Below, piece by piece: positions 34,483-44,860 of a stretch of 64,000 nt of DNA; position 1 is the first letter of the stretch; every line of letters begins with the position of its first letter. Below the pieces are notes generated by a model. That model searched no databases. It was not told where the DNA came from and was given only the letters and a program-made list of their open reading frames with translations. Source of the DNA: JACMLD01 sp044227095 (GTDB taxonomy: Bacteria > Bacteroidota > Bacteroidia > Chitinophagales > Chitinophagaceae); assembly GCA_044227095.1 (NCBI GenBank), contig JBGAFV010000001.1, forward strand, positions 1,054,001-1,118,000. Reading direction: 5' to 3'. A program made the position numbers and the translations under genes.

Positions 34483-34535
34483 GTTGCAAGTAACAAGCTG
34501 CAAGCACCTTCATTACAAAACTTGCAGCTTGCAAC
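34483..34535. repeat. Inverted repeat of GCAAGCTGCAAG type
   Basis: GTTGCAAG-TAACAA-GCTGCAAG pairs with CTTGCAGCTTGCAAC around a 17-nt loop. It consists only of the AGCT/GCAAG tail module of the dispersed repeat and sits between the HAD gene and a barrel gene. Confidence 0.7.
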
Positions 34536-34548
34536 TTACGGCTAAAAG

Positions 34549-37467
34549 CTAATTAACTATTCGCATATTTCTCATGCCACGCTGAAATTGTTTTGGCATT
34601 GGCATACTGTTATTCTGTTGCGCCCCTTTCTTAAAATTCCAGGTAAAGCTGAGCATCAGATAACGGTTAAGCACATTGGTGCGGGTATCTTGTATATAGT
34701 TATCGCCTGTAGTGCGAATAAGACTTTTATTCTGATTCAGGATATCATATACACCCAGCTTAATTTCCCCATCCCGCTTTTTAAAAATTTGCAGGGCCAA
34801 ACTTGCATTCCAGTAAGCTATTTGCTGATTGTACCCTTCAGATAAACCAGAAGTAATGGTATAATCCAGATCTGTACTTGCAATAAGGCGTTTAAAAAAA
34901 GTATAGCTAACCTCCGGCGAATAAGCCTGTGTGTAATAGGTGCTATTAAGATTTGATTGCAAACTATACCTTGTATTGTTATATGCAACGCTGCCGTTAA
35001 GACCAAGATCTATTTGTTTGTGGTTGTAGTTAATACCCAGCGACTGCGTAATTGTCCAGCCGTTTGTATAATTTTTCTCTTTGTACAAAAGGCTTACGTC
35101 CTTAACGTAATTAATAAAAGTAGTAGCATTAATATTTCCGCCTTTTAGCTTGCGCATTGTTTTTCCATAAGTAAAAAATACAGAAGCGCTGTGTGCGCCG
35201 TTCATGTTTACTGGCTTGGTTAGCTGCACGCCTTTGCCGGCAGTATCTATACTGTTTACAATTTTATTTTGTGTAAGCGATGCATTTACGTTGAAAGCAA
35301 TAAATTGAAAAGTAGCTAGTACAAATTTATTGTACCCCATGTTTAGGTTATGGATAAACTCCTGTTTAAGATCCGGATTGCCGGATTTTACATTTTGCGG
35401 ATTAGAAACATCCAGCACGTTTTGCAATTGAGATGTACTTGGCTGATTGGTTCTTCCACGATAGTTTAAGCGCAGGTTTTGGCCCGCTTTAGGCGTATAA
35501 TTGAAACTTGCATTGGGGTTAAAGTTTACATAGTTTCTTTTAATAACAGAATCTTTTGTACTTCCGTTATTAAACACATGACTTTCCAGCGATGCAAATT
35601 GCAATGAACCGCCTAGCTGGTAATTGTATTTTTTTTGCTGATAACGGTAATTGGCGCCAACCCTGTGTGCTATAAAACTATTGGTAAAATAATTTGTTTG
35701 TTGTGGATTGGGTATATCGTAGTTGCCGCTAAGCGTATCGTAATTATTGGTTTTCTTATCAGAGTTATTTTGGTTATTTGTATAAGCATAATTTGCTTCC
35801 AGCAATTTGTTTCTGCCAAGCGGTTCGGTATAAGAAGCACTCACAACATTATTGTTTGAATTGGTTATTTGTGTAGACCGGTAATGTTGTGTGAGGTAAT
35901 TAGAAAGTGTATCTCCCGCAGGTGTAAATAAATACTGCGGAGAAATATTAAGGCCGTTGCCATTACTATGATTATAAGTATTGCTCAAACCCAGTGTAAA
36001 TGTCCTTCCTGTTTTTTTCAGCCTGCGCCTGTATAAAAGGTTATTATTAAGGTTGACGCCATCGCGGTCGTTTTCATTGTAGGTATTACCGGTAAGTGCA
36101 AGATATTTTTGCGATCCGTTTATTGAATACAATGTTGAAGTATCATTGCTAAATCCATTTGAATGCTGTACAGTAAAACTGGGCGTATATAAAATTGAAT
36201 TCATTGAATCAATCCTGTATTCAAACCTCAGGTTGAAACGATGATTGGTATTCTGGTTTTGCGAAACCCTATCATCATTGCTGTTGGTAGTAGAATCACC
36301 GGGATAAAAAGTTTGCCTGAAAATATTTTGTACCGCATTGTTGCTTGTGTGCGACAAAAAATAACTGCCACTTACATCTATTTTGCTTCCCCAGCTATCG
36401 CGGTAATTAACCCCCGCAGAAACACTGGAAGTAATACCATTGGAAGATCCGCCAAAACCAAGACCGGCAATGCCACCACGGGTAGCTACCATTTGACCCA
36501 TGCCTGCAGCAGGACCACCGCCCCCCGGACCACCGCCAGGACCGCCACCTCCGGGTCCGCCACCACCAGGCCCGCCATTGCCAAATCCACCCATCGTACT
36601 TATAATATCTGAAAAAGAAAACCCTTGCTTGTTTACATTATTAACAGCACCAATTACTGAAATCTGCCTGTTGCCTTTAAACCGGTTAAAAGAGAGATTG
36701 TTATCATAACGGCCATCAGTACCCGCACCAAGGTTTACTTTTCCAAAGTAGCCGTTCTTTTTATCTTTTTTCAGTTTTATGTTCATGGCTTTTTGCCTGC
36801 TGCCATCATCTATTTTGGTAAACTTTGCCTGGTCGCTCATATCATCAAATACCTGAACGCTTTCTACCATATCTGCAGTAAGGTTTTTGGTAGCCAGTTT
36901 AGGATCGGTTCCAAAAAACTCTTTTCCATCTACATAAACTTTTTGTACGGTTTCCCCCTGAGATTTTACTGTACCATCCCTGTCTACCTGTACACCAGGT
37001 AGCTTCTTTAATAACCCTTCTACATCTTCATTGGGTTTTGTTTTAAAAGCACTTGCATTGTATTCAATTGTATCTTTTTTTATACTGATGGGCGGACGTT
37101 CTACTATAACTTCCTGCAACGTTGTACTTCTTCTCTCCATAAATACAGTACCAAAATCTATAACCGGTTTTTCTTTTGTTATAGCGAATATTTTGCTCAC
37201 ATTCTGGTACCCGCCAAATGAAATCAAGAGACGATAGCGGCCTTCTTCAAGACCCTTCATTTCAAAAATGCCTTTATCATTTGCTGTTGTAAAACCTATT
37301 GAAGAAGAATCTTTAAGACCCATTACAGAAAGCGTAGCGTCTGCCATTGATTGTTTGCCAACGGTGTCAACAATCTTTCCTCTTATAATACCGGAAACCG
37401 ATTTTTGTGCGGCAAGTGGCACAGAGAAAAAAACAGCGAATATAATCAGCAGAATAAGCCGGTTCAT
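34549..37467 (-). CDS. Outer-membrane TonB-receptor-like beta-barrel protein with regulatory-like domain (paralogue A)
   Basis: 972 residues from the ATG at 37467, which starts the signal peptide M-N-R-L-I-L-L-I-I-F-A-V. Order: carboxypeptidase-regulatory-like domain (about 25-110), a plug-like region with E-V-I-V-E-R-P-P and K-L-P-G-V-Q-V-D-R-D-G-T (about 120-200), a glycine/proline-rich loop near 300-325 made of G-G-P-G-G-G-G units, and an OMP_b-brl_3 barrel to the end. There is no clear TonB box. It is 37% or so similar in layout to the next gene upstream, judged by eye: a tandem duplication. Related families are often involved in peptide or metal uptake; role unknown. Confidence 0.85.
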   Translation of the reverse strand: MNRLILLIIFAVFFSVPLAAQKSVSGIIRGKIVDTVGKQSMADATLSVMGLKDSSSIGFTTANDKGIFEMKGLEEGRYRLLISFGGYQNVSKIFAITKEKPVIDFGTVFMERRSTTLQEVIVERPPISIKKDTIEYNASAFKTKPNEDVEGLLKKLPGVQVDRDGTVKSQGETVQKVYVDGKEFFGTDPKLATKNLTADMVESVQVFDDMSDQAKFTKIDDGSRQKAMNIKLKKDKKNGYFGKVNLGAGTDGRYDNNLSFNRFKGNRQISVIGAVNNVNKQGFSFSDIISTMGGFGNGGPGGGGPGGGGPGGGPGGGGPAAGMGQMVATRGGIAGLGFGGSSNGITSSVSAGVNYRDSWGSKIDVSGSYFLSHTSNNAVQNIFRQTFYPGDSTTNSNDDRVSQNQNTNHRFNLRFEYRIDSMNSILYTPSFTVQHSNGFSNDTSTLYSINGSQKYLALTGNTYNENDRDGVNLNNNLLYRRRLKKTGRTFTLGLSNTYNHSNGNGLNISPQYLFTPAGDTLSNYLTQHYRSTQITNSNNNVVSASYTEPLGRNKLLEANYAYTNNQNNSDKKTNNYDTLSGNYDIPNPQQTNYFTNSFIAHRVGANYRYQQKKYNYQLGGSLQFASLESHVFNNGSTKDSVIKRNYVNFNPNASFNYTPKAGQNLRLNYRGRTNQPSTSQLQNVLDVSNPQNVKSGNPDLKQEFIHNLNMGYNKFVLATFQFIAFNVNASLTQNKIVNSIDTAGKGVQLTKPVNMNGAHSASVFFTYGKTMRKLKGGNINATTFINYVKDVSLLYKEKNYTNGWTITQSLGINYNHKQIDLGLNGSVAYNNTRYSLQSNLNSTYYTQAYSPEVSYTFFKRLIASTDLDYTITSGLSEGYNQQIAYWNASLALQIFKKRDGEIKLGVYDILNQNKSLIRTTGDNYIQDTRTNVLNRYLMLSFTWNFKKGAQQNNSMPMPKQFQRGMRNMRIVN
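36499..36590 (-). repeat. Gly/Pro-coding microsatellite in paralogue A
   Basis: About 90 bases of GGNCCNGGNGGNGGN units encoding G-G-P-G-G-G-G repeats. The neighbouring paralogue has only a short glycine/arginine stretch at the same place. The unit can expand or contract in frame. Confidence 0.75.
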
Positions 37468-37645
37468 ATAAAGGTTTGTACCACGAAAATATCCGTTTAA
37501 TCCATACCAAATTTTCAAAAAGAGGATAATCGGTGAAAGTGCGCAGTAATGAGGTGAATAGAAATGGTCCCTAATCCCCTAATAAGAGACTTGACAGCTC
37601 ACTGATAAGTTTTAGGAAAATAATTAGTGCAACAAATTTTCAACG

Positions 37646-40504
37646 TTAGAAATTATTGCGCCTGCCGCCCTGTCCGCCGCCGTCAAAACCCGGAGTATTG
37701 CGCATTCCATTACGCATGCCGCGGAACATGCCAGGTGTTTTCTGTGCCTGGCCAGCAAATTTTCTGAGGTTGTAAGTAAACGTCAGCATCGCATAACGGG
37801 TAAGCACATTTGTTTTTGCATCCTGTATTGTGTTAGAAGAAATGGTACGTGTTACACTCACGTTCTGGTTTAGCAAATCAAAAACAGATAAACGTATTTC
37901 ACCCTGTTTGTTTTTAAAAATTTGTTTTGCCACAGAAGGGTTTAGCAATGGTACGCTTGAATTAAAACCCGGCGCCCGATTACCATTATAAGTATAATCA
38001 AAATCTGTAGCCACCAGCCAGCCACTTTTGGTATAATAAGTTATTTCTGCTGAGAGCACTTCTGTATAATAATTCAGGTTTTGTGTTGGCTGCAATGTAT
38101 TGCGGGTAATATAATAAGTAGTGGCAGAACTAAAGTTCATATCAAAATTATCTTTGAGGTTGGTAGTCCATGAAAGTGTTTCGCCCAAAGTTGTGTTTCG
38201 TGAAAATGAACTTACATTGTTTACCAGGGTTTGACTCTGATTATAAGAAGCATTTGTAATAAAATTTAAATTAGATTTTGGCTTTTTTAACGCAAAGCCG
38301 TAATTGAAATAACCATTTATGCTATAAGTTCCGTTTAAGTTAACTGGCGTTATAAGCTGAGATCCTTTTGCGTTAGGTGGGCTTGGTAAATAAACAACCG
38401 AGTTCTGGATATCGTTGTTAATCATACTTGCATTAATGGTAGCAAAAATCACTCTTTGCGTTACTGTATTAAAGTTGGTATAGAGTACACGCAGACTGTT
38501 GGTAAACTGTTGTTTCAGGTTAGGATTTCCCTGGGAGAAATTGATTGAATCTGTAGTAGTAATAATTGGTTGCAACTGGTTTATTGAAGGTTGCCCCGTT
38601 CTGCCTGAATAATTAATCCGCAGATTTTTTGTTTTTGAAAACATGTACTGAAAGTTAACCGTTGGCGTAAGGTTTAGGTAATGCTGGTTAACGTCTGTAC
38701 CCTTTGTTGTATTGATGCTATTTACATTGGTTTCCTGCAAACCTGAACCAACGCTAAGGTTATACTTTGTATGCTGTACACGATAATTAACCGTAAGCCT
38801 GTTTGAATAAAAAACATTCTGAAACGCATTGCTATACAAGCTATCGAAATGATCATACTTGGAAGACAAATTGCTTAAAGAATAGGTATAGTGTTCCGAT
38901 GTATTTTTTGTGTAAGAATAATTGTAGTTAAATTCAAGTATCTGGTTTCTTCCTACGGGCTCTGTATAAGACAGGGTAGGGCTTAACGTTAGGCCGGTAG
39001 AACCGGTAATAATATGCTGGTCAAGCGTATCAGTATAATTTGATGGCGAAAAATGTGAATTGATAGCATAATTAATACCTGTACCATTGTTAAGGCTGTT
39101 CTGCACATTCATGTCAAGCGATAATGTGCGGTATTTTTTTTCAAACTTATGGCGAAACAAAAGATCATACTGTCCGCTGTTGCCATCATTTTGTTGCGAT
39201 GTTTTAGCGTTTGTATTGTAGATGGGCGTGCCATGTTCACTTCCTCCAGTGTACATGGTTTGCTGCGATGCAACTGTGTTTGTGTGCTGAAAACTTATAT
39301 TAGGCCTGAATATAAAAGAGTTGTTTGAATCGAGCTGCTGTTCAATATTAAAATTTATCCTGTGGTTTTGATTTCTTCTGATTGAATTATTATCCTGCGC
39401 TGTAAATGTAGAAGAGTCGGGGAGAATATTTTGTGTAAGGCTATGCTGATCTGTGCTCACATGCTGGCTGTTGTAAAAATAACTTCCATACACTTGCGTA
39501 GAAGGGCTCCAGTTATCGCGATAATTAAGTCCCCCTGCCCAGGTTGTAGTTATACCGGGACTTGTACTGATTACAGCAGCACCGCCTCTACCGCCACCCC
39601 TGCCATTATTACCAGAAGTTCCCAATATATCCTGTACAGTAAAGTTTTGTTTGTTTACATCATTGCCCTGACCGAGTAAGGAAATCTGCTGGTTGCCATT
39701 AAAATGATGAATATTAAAACTGTTGTCGTATGTTTCATTTGTACCAACACCCGCTACTGCTTTTCCAAAGAAACCTTTTCTTTTGTCTTTTTTTGTAACA
39801 ATGTTGATTGTCTTTACCCGGTTGCCATCATCAAAACCGGTAAACTTGCTTTGGTCACTTAAATCATCAAACACCTGTATTTTATCAATTACATCTGGCG
39901 GCAGGTTTTTTGTTGCCAGTTTTGGATCATCAGAAAAAAAACGTTTGCCATCTACCAATATCCGTGTTACTTTTTCTCCCTGTGCAGTAACAGTACCGCT
40001 TTTGTCTACTTGCACACCGGGCAGTTTTTTTAATAAATCTTCTGCAACAGCATTTGGTTTTGTTTTATAACTGCTGGCATCAAATTCTACTGTATCTTTT
40101 TTTATAGTGATGGGTGGTTTGGTAATAATTACTTCCTGCAGCATGGCACTTTTTCTAATCAGTGTAATATTGCCAAGACTTACCACAGGATTTGCTTTTG
40201 TAATGGCAAATGATTTACTCAGGTTTTCATATCCTTCAAATGTTATCAATAGGCGGTACCTGCCTTCGGGAATATTTTTTAATTCAAAAGCGCCTTTAGA
40301 TTTTGCCTGTCCATACCTGGGTGCGGCAGAAGAATCATTCAAATTGAACAAAGTAAGTGTAGCGCCATTCATTGATTGCTTGGAAGAAGTATCGGCAACC
40401 GTTCCATTAACAACACCTGCAACTGCCTGTTGCGCAAACGTATTGCTGCAATAAAAAAAACCTACAATAAAAATTAAGAAAATGCGCAGGAAGAATTTTT
40501 TCAT
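37646..40504 (-). CDS. Outer-membrane TonB-receptor-like beta-barrel protein (paralogue B)
   Basis: 952 residues, signal peptide M-K-K-F-F-L-R-I-F-L-I-F to about residue 25. Domain order is the same as in the downstream paralogue: regulatory-like domain, plug with E-V-I-I-T-K-P-P-I-T-I-K-K-D-T and K-L-P-G-V-Q-V-D-K, short glycine-rich loop (G-N-N-G-R-G-G-G-R-G-G), barrel. The C-terminus is a Gly/Arg/Met tail after the last barrel strand (G-M-R-N-G-M-R-N) and ends R-R-N-N-F. The two genes are on the same strand, 178 nt apart, and probably arose by duplication. Confidence 0.85.
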   Translation of the reverse strand: MKKFFLRIFLIFIVGFFYCSNTFAQQAVAGVVNGTVADTSSKQSMNGATLTLFNLNDSSAAPRYGQAKSKGAFELKNIPEGRYRLLITFEGYENLSKSFAITKANPVVSLGNITLIRKSAMLQEVIITKPPITIKKDTVEFDASSYKTKPNAVAEDLLKKLPGVQVDKSGTVTAQGEKVTRILVDGKRFFSDDPKLATKNLPPDVIDKIQVFDDLSDQSKFTGFDDGNRVKTINIVTKKDKRKGFFGKAVAGVGTNETYDNSFNIHHFNGNQQISLLGQGNDVNKQNFTVQDILGTSGNNGRGGGRGGAAVISTSPGITTTWAGGLNYRDNWSPSTQVYGSYFYNSQHVSTDQHSLTQNILPDSSTFTAQDNNSIRRNQNHRINFNIEQQLDSNNSFIFRPNISFQHTNTVASQQTMYTGGSEHGTPIYNTNAKTSQQNDGNSGQYDLLFRHKFEKKYRTLSLDMNVQNSLNNGTGINYAINSHFSPSNYTDTLDQHIITGSTGLTLSPTLSYTEPVGRNQILEFNYNYSYTKNTSEHYTYSLSNLSSKYDHFDSLYSNAFQNVFYSNRLTVNYRVQHTKYNLSVGSGLQETNVNSINTTKGTDVNQHYLNLTPTVNFQYMFSKTKNLRINYSGRTGQPSINQLQPIITTTDSINFSQGNPNLKQQFTNSLRVLYTNFNTVTQRVIFATINASMINNDIQNSVVYLPSPPNAKGSQLITPVNLNGTYSINGYFNYGFALKKPKSNLNFITNASYNQSQTLVNNVSSFSRNTTLGETLSWTTNLKDNFDMNFSSATTYYITRNTLQPTQNLNYYTEVLSAEITYYTKSGWLVATDFDYTYNGNRAPGFNSSVPLLNPSVAKQIFKNKQGEIRLSVFDLLNQNVSVTRTISSNTIQDAKTNVLTRYAMLTFTYNLRKFAGQAQKTPGMFRGMRNGMRNTPGFDGGGQGGRRNNF

Positions 40505-40727
40505 GAACAGTTGATTAGCCTCAGGTGGTTAGAAGCTAAGGAGCCGGTAAACCTGCGAGAAAGCGGCTGCTTATTTTAGCAAAAACAATTCATTAACAAA
40601 ACGACTTCGCCTTGTTGGAACAGTGATAGTAATGATTTTATGATTAGGGCTGATTGAATGCACTAAGATAGTCGCAGAAAATCAAGACTACCTGCTGCAT
40701 TATAAAAATCAGCGTTCAAAATAAAAA

Positions 40728-43700
40728 CTAACTAAACAGGTATTCCACATCTGCTTTGGTAAGACTCTTCACAAATCCTTCGTCGTCTGTAATAAGATCA
40801 CGTGCAAGAGAGCGTTTCCTGTCTTGCAATTGCAAAATTTTATCTTCAATGGTGTCTTTGCAAATCATGCGGTAAGCAAAAATGTTTTTTGTCTGGCCAA
40901 TACGGTGTGTCCGGTCTATTGCCTGCTGTTCTACAGCTGGGTTCCACCATGGGTCTACTATATACACATAGTCTGCCGCAGTAAGGTTAAGGCCCACGCC
41001 ACCTGCTTTCAGGGAAATAAGAAATACGCGGCACTCATCATTGTTCTGGAAATTTTGAATCGCCTTCTCCCTGTCTTGTGCAGATGTGCTTCCGTCAAAA
41101 TATTCAAACTTAACATCCAGTTCTTTTAATTTTTCTTTTATAAGAGCAAGCATACCCAGGAACTGCGAAAATACAAGTGCTTTGTGGTTGCTTATGTTTT
41201 CTGTAATCTCCCTTCCTAATTCTTCCAGTTTAATGGAATGGTTTTCCATTTTTTCTGTTTCATTCAATATTGCAGGAGAATCACAAATCTGCCGCAGCTT
41301 CATCAAGCCCTGCAAAATGGTCAACTGAGATTTTTGAATGCCTTGTTCCTGTATGGTACCAAGAATTTTATCGCGGTAATCATTACGATATGCATCATAA
41401 ATAGTACGTTGTTCATCTTCCATTTCGCAGAAGAGGACAGTTTCTACTTTCTCCGGTAAATCTTTTGCTACCTGTTCTTTTGTACGGCGCAGTATAAAAG
41501 GGAATAATAATTTACGCAGGTGATCTTTTTGATCTTTTTCTCCAAACTTATCAATAGGTATAGCAAATTCGTTCCTGAAAAATTCTATGCTGCCCAGCAT
41601 GCCAGGGTTAAGAAAATTCATTTGGGCAAATATGTCGAAAGTATTGTTCTGAAGCGGGGTACCGCTCATGCACAACCGGTTTTTTGCTTTTAATAAACCG
41701 GCAGCACGGGTAACTTTACTGCTGGGGTTTTTAATAGCCTGGCTTTCATCAAGCGTTACATAATCAAATTCGTTTTCAACAAACTGTTTTATATCGCTGC
41801 GCAGCGTACCGTATGTGGTTATAATAACATTGAATTTCTTAAAATGATCTTTTTCTCTTGACCGATCGCCACCATGGTGTATATGATAGGTTAAACCCGG
41901 TGTAAACTTTTTAATTTCATTTTCCCAGTTAAACATTAGCGTGGTAGGACAAACAACCAGCGCATTCAGCTTGCCATGTGTGTCTTTATAATACTGCATA
42001 AAAGTAAGGGCCTGCACTGTTTTACCAAGACCCATATCATCTGCAAGTATACCGCCCCATCTTACTTCTGTTAAATAATTCAACCACTGAAAGCCAAAAG
42101 CCTGGTAAGGCCTTAGTATGGGTTGAAGGTGCGAAGGTGGTTCTACTTCGGTAATGCTTTTAAAACCACGCAGTTTTTCATATTTCTCTTCAAGCTGTAT
42201 AAAAAGTTCCTCTTCGTTGCGGTTATCGTACAATTCATCAATTACACTCATGTGGTATTGAGAAAGCTTCAGGGTTTCCTGCTTGCCTTCGCCTACACGG
42301 AAAAGCAAAGAATATTTTTTAATCCACTCTTCGGGCAATATTCCTAGTGTGCCATCATTCAACTGTACAAACTGCTGTTTGTTTACCAGCGCTTTTTTAA
42401 CTTCTGCAATAGTTACTTTCTGATCACCGAAAATGATATCCACTTTTGCATCAAACCAGTCTGTATGACTGCTAATGTATATTTTCGTTTGTGGCTTGGC
42501 GGTATTAAACCTGAAATTTTTAAGCGCTTCAAATCCGTACACAGGCACTTTCTGATCTTTCATTGCATCTACAAAAAGAAAGAACCAGTTGTTGCGCAGT
42601 ACATCTGCACCTTTTAGTACAAGATTATAAGAACCCTCAGGCTTTATAAAATTTGAATGCAATGCTTCCAGTTTGCCAATAAATTCCTGTTCGACTTCTT
42701 TATTGCGATGAACAATCAGCACTTTATCTCCATCGGGCACTATAATTTCATCTTTGTCGCCCGTTTTAACTTCAAACCCTTTATAAGTGAACACAGGTTG
42801 AAAAAGCAGGTAATCAGATTTCTCCTGCAAGAGTAACTTCTTTTCCGGGTCTCCATCTTTATAAGAAGAAACCAATGAAGGATCAAACTCTACATGGTAT
42901 TTCTTTGCAAGCGGCAATATATAACTGCGCAATTCTTTTTGCCAGTCTGCTTTGGAAATAATAAGACTACCCTTGCCAACAAAAGGACTTGTTTTCTCAA
43001 CATCTTCCGCATCTTTCCAGAGGTATAAATTCTCTTCGTAAAAAAACATTAGGTTACTGCCAAGCTGGTTTTCTTCCAGCGAAAGCTCTTTGCCATTCAC
43101 CTTTACCCAGCAGGTAACTTCGTAATTATTTTTCTTTGGGGCGATTTTAAAAAAAGGAACAATAGGCTCCGGTACTATGCCAGCCAGCCTCAGGTTATCT
43201 GTTTTAAACGGTTTATGGCCATTAAGATAAAATACAAAAGGATTTACGGCGATGTCTGTAAAAAGTTTCCTCAGCTTTGGGTGCAGGTATTCAACCATCA
43301 GGCTTCTTGTCTCTTCCGGAAGTTCATCTGTTTCGTGATGAATAATGTTTTCCCAAATACCGCTAAAAGGAGAATTTCGGTTAAGGTACCTCGTTACTTC
43401 CACTTCCTGCATACGGCGGATGGCAGGTATCAGCAGTTTGTCTTCTTCATCCAGTATATCTATGTTCACAAACTTGCTCAGATCAATCTTTTCAACCTTG
43501 CCTAAAAATTTTTTCTGTTCACTATCACTTTCTCCCTGTACAACTTCTACCAGGAAAAAAGGATATACTTTATGATTAAGGTTAAATACAACACCAAGCT
43601 TTTGTGCAGGGCCAGTTGCTTTTTGTTCTTCTTCTGCTACAATTGCTACGGGTTCATCTGCCAAAACAGGCTTGGGCTTGCTTACCGATAGCGGATTGAT

Positions 43701-44486
43701 TCTTTTAATAGAAGTATCAAGCACACGCAAAAACGGTTTGCCATCTTTATATGCAAATTCAAATTTGCCTTTTAAGTCATCATTTAAACTATACCCGTAT
43801 GCTTCCAGCAGTTTATTCTTTTCGTTATCCCAGTTTCGGATGGTATCAAAATAATGCGCACCAAATTTATTATACAATTGCAGCAGCACAATTACTTTGG
43901 GTAAGCATAAAGGGTGAAGGGTATCTTCATACTCGCAACTGGTATCAAAATTTCTTTCTTCATTTTTTTTGATAACAACTTTGTACACAGTTCCATCAAG
44001 ATCAACAGAAGCTTTTACCATTTCGTCCTTTGCATAATCAATAACAGCTTTATTGGAAGCCAGGAATTTTTCTGCATCGGCTAGTGTTTGCTGAGAGCAT
44101 AGTACACGGATGGTTTTAAGATCGATGATCTTCATTTTTACAACCGTATGGCGCTGATCGTATACAACTTCTTCTGCTTTCAGCATGTTTCTGTCCAGCA
44201 GTTCCTGCAATTGTATAAGCGCACCTGCTTCGTGGCGGCAGATATCACCCAAATTATATGGGCAACTGCAGCGTACAGACATGGTTTTAGGGTCTTTAAA
44301 ATGCTGTATATACACTTTATAGTAAGTGCTGTAGCTGTCATCTTTAACCCTGAATGTAACGGCTCCCATCAATTCATCATATTCTATCAGTTCTACAAAA
44401 CCAATAGCATGAATTTTTTTCCCCCTGCGGATTACTTCGTCCGTTCCGTTGGTGTACACATATTTAATAAGGTGCGGTAACGCCAT
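40728..44486 (-). CDS. SWIM zinc-finger SNF2-family ATPase/helicase
   Basis: 1252 residues. An N-terminal SWIM zinc finger (C-S-C-P-Y-N-L-G-D-I-C-R-H, residues about 74-86) is followed by a long beta-rich region, then the Swi2/Snf2 motor: Walker A D-D-M-G-L-G-K-T near 812-819, motif II D-E-S-Q near 912, S-G-T-P-L-Q-N, F-I-L-R-R-T-K, and helicase-C with S-L-K-A-G-G-V-G-L-N-L-T and D-R-T-H-R-I-G-Q. It is a DNA-translocating ATPase, not proven to unwind. Bacterial SWIM-SNF2 proteins are common in Bacteroidota and their partners are mostly unknown. It is monocistronic, divergent from the M28 peptidase. Confidence 0.93.
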   Translation of the reverse strand: MALPHLIKYVYTNGTDEVIRRGKKIHAIGFVELIEYDELMGAVTFRVKDDSYSTYYKVYIQHFKDPKTMSVRCSCPYNLGDICRHEAGALIQLQELLDRNMLKAEEVVYDQRHTVVKMKIIDLKTIRVLCSQQTLADAEKFLASNKAVIDYAKDEMVKASVDLDGTVYKVVIKKNEERNFDTSCEYEDTLHPLCLPKVIVLLQLYNKFGAHYFDTIRNWDNEKNKLLEAYGYSLNDDLKGKFEFAYKDGKPFLRVLDTSIKRINPLSVSKPKPVLADEPVAIVAEEEQKATGPAQKLGVVFNLNHKVYPFFLVEVVQGESDSEQKKFLGKVEKIDLSKFVNIDILDEEDKLLIPAIRRMQEVEVTRYLNRNSPFSGIWENIIHHETDELPEETRSLMVEYLHPKLRKLFTDIAVNPFVFYLNGHKPFKTDNLRLAGIVPEPIVPFFKIAPKKNNYEVTCWVKVNGKELSLEENQLGSNLMFFYEENLYLWKDAEDVEKTSPFVGKGSLIISKADWQKELRSYILPLAKKYHVEFDPSLVSSYKDGDPEKKLLLQEKSDYLLFQPVFTYKGFEVKTGDKDEIIVPDGDKVLIVHRNKEVEQEFIGKLEALHSNFIKPEGSYNLVLKGADVLRNNWFFLFVDAMKDQKVPVYGFEALKNFRFNTAKPQTKIYISSHTDWFDAKVDIIFGDQKVTIAEVKKALVNKQQFVQLNDGTLGILPEEWIKKYSLLFRVGEGKQETLKLSQYHMSVIDELYDNRNEEELFIQLEEKYEKLRGFKSITEVEPPSHLQPILRPYQAFGFQWLNYLTEVRWGGILADDMGLGKTVQALTFMQYYKDTHGKLNALVVCPTTLMFNWENEIKKFTPGLTYHIHHGGDRSREKDHFKKFNVIITTYGTLRSDIKQFVENEFDYVTLDESQAIKNPSSKVTRAAGLLKAKNRLCMSGTPLQNNTFDIFAQMNFLNPGMLGSIEFFRNEFAIPIDKFGEKDQKDHLRKLLFPFILRRTKEQVAKDLPEKVETVLFCEMEDEQRTIYDAYRNDYRDKILGTIQEQGIQKSQLTILQGLMKLRQICDSPAILNETEKMENHSIKLEELGREITENISNHKALVFSQFLGMLALIKEKLKELDVKFEYFDGSTSAQDREKAIQNFQNNDECRVFLISLKAGGVGLNLTAADYVYIVDPWWNPAVEQQAIDRTHRIGQTKNIFAYRMICKDTIEDKILQLQDRKRSLARDLITDDEGFVKSLTKADVEYLFS

Positions 44487-44860
44487 GCTTTCAATTTATT
44501 TTACCGGGTAACAACCGTTTTGTTGCTAACAAATTTTTCAATGCCTGCACCTGCACTGCTTGGCACAGGCCGATCTGCAAAAGTAAAGGAAAAAAGTTGA
44601 GGTTTGGAAACAAAAGAACTACTATTAATAGCAACTTATTACAAAACCAGGCAGCCTCATAAACAAAGTGCATATATGCTTTTTGCAGTTTCAGTCCTTT
44701 GCATACCATACAATAGTAAAAATGCAACCGATTACACCCGAAGAAGAAGTTTTGCCCGGGTAAAATTCGTTTGCGGCTATAAAACAATTTGTAAAATTTA
44801 TGCCACAACTGCCGGATTATCATTTGCTCGTATACCTTTGCAAAGCACCAAACTTTCAAT
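44487..44860. other. Divergent intergenic region between SNF2 and M28 genes
   Basis: 374 bases. A TACTTTTG box (44585-44578, reverse strand) may serve the SNF2 gene and a TACCTTTG box (44833-44840) the peptidase gene. Two ORFs of 96 and 122 codons overlap here on opposite strands and are treated as noise. Nothing else was recognised. Confidence 0.5.
44833..44840 (+). promoter_or_regulatory. Candidate -7 box of the M28 peptidase gene
   Basis: TACCTTTG fits TAnnTTTG and lies 20 nt before the ATG; no TTG element at proper spacing was found. Confidence 0.45.

Noticed and set aside
36500..36709. Pro-rich 69-codon plus-strand ORF
   Set aside because: Antisense of the Gly/Pro microsatellite in the barrel gene.
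44491..44859. 122-codon reverse ORF in the SNF2-M28 gap, with a 96-codon ORF opposite
   Set aside because: They overlap each other and the promoter boxes of both flanking genes and show no family pattern or start context.
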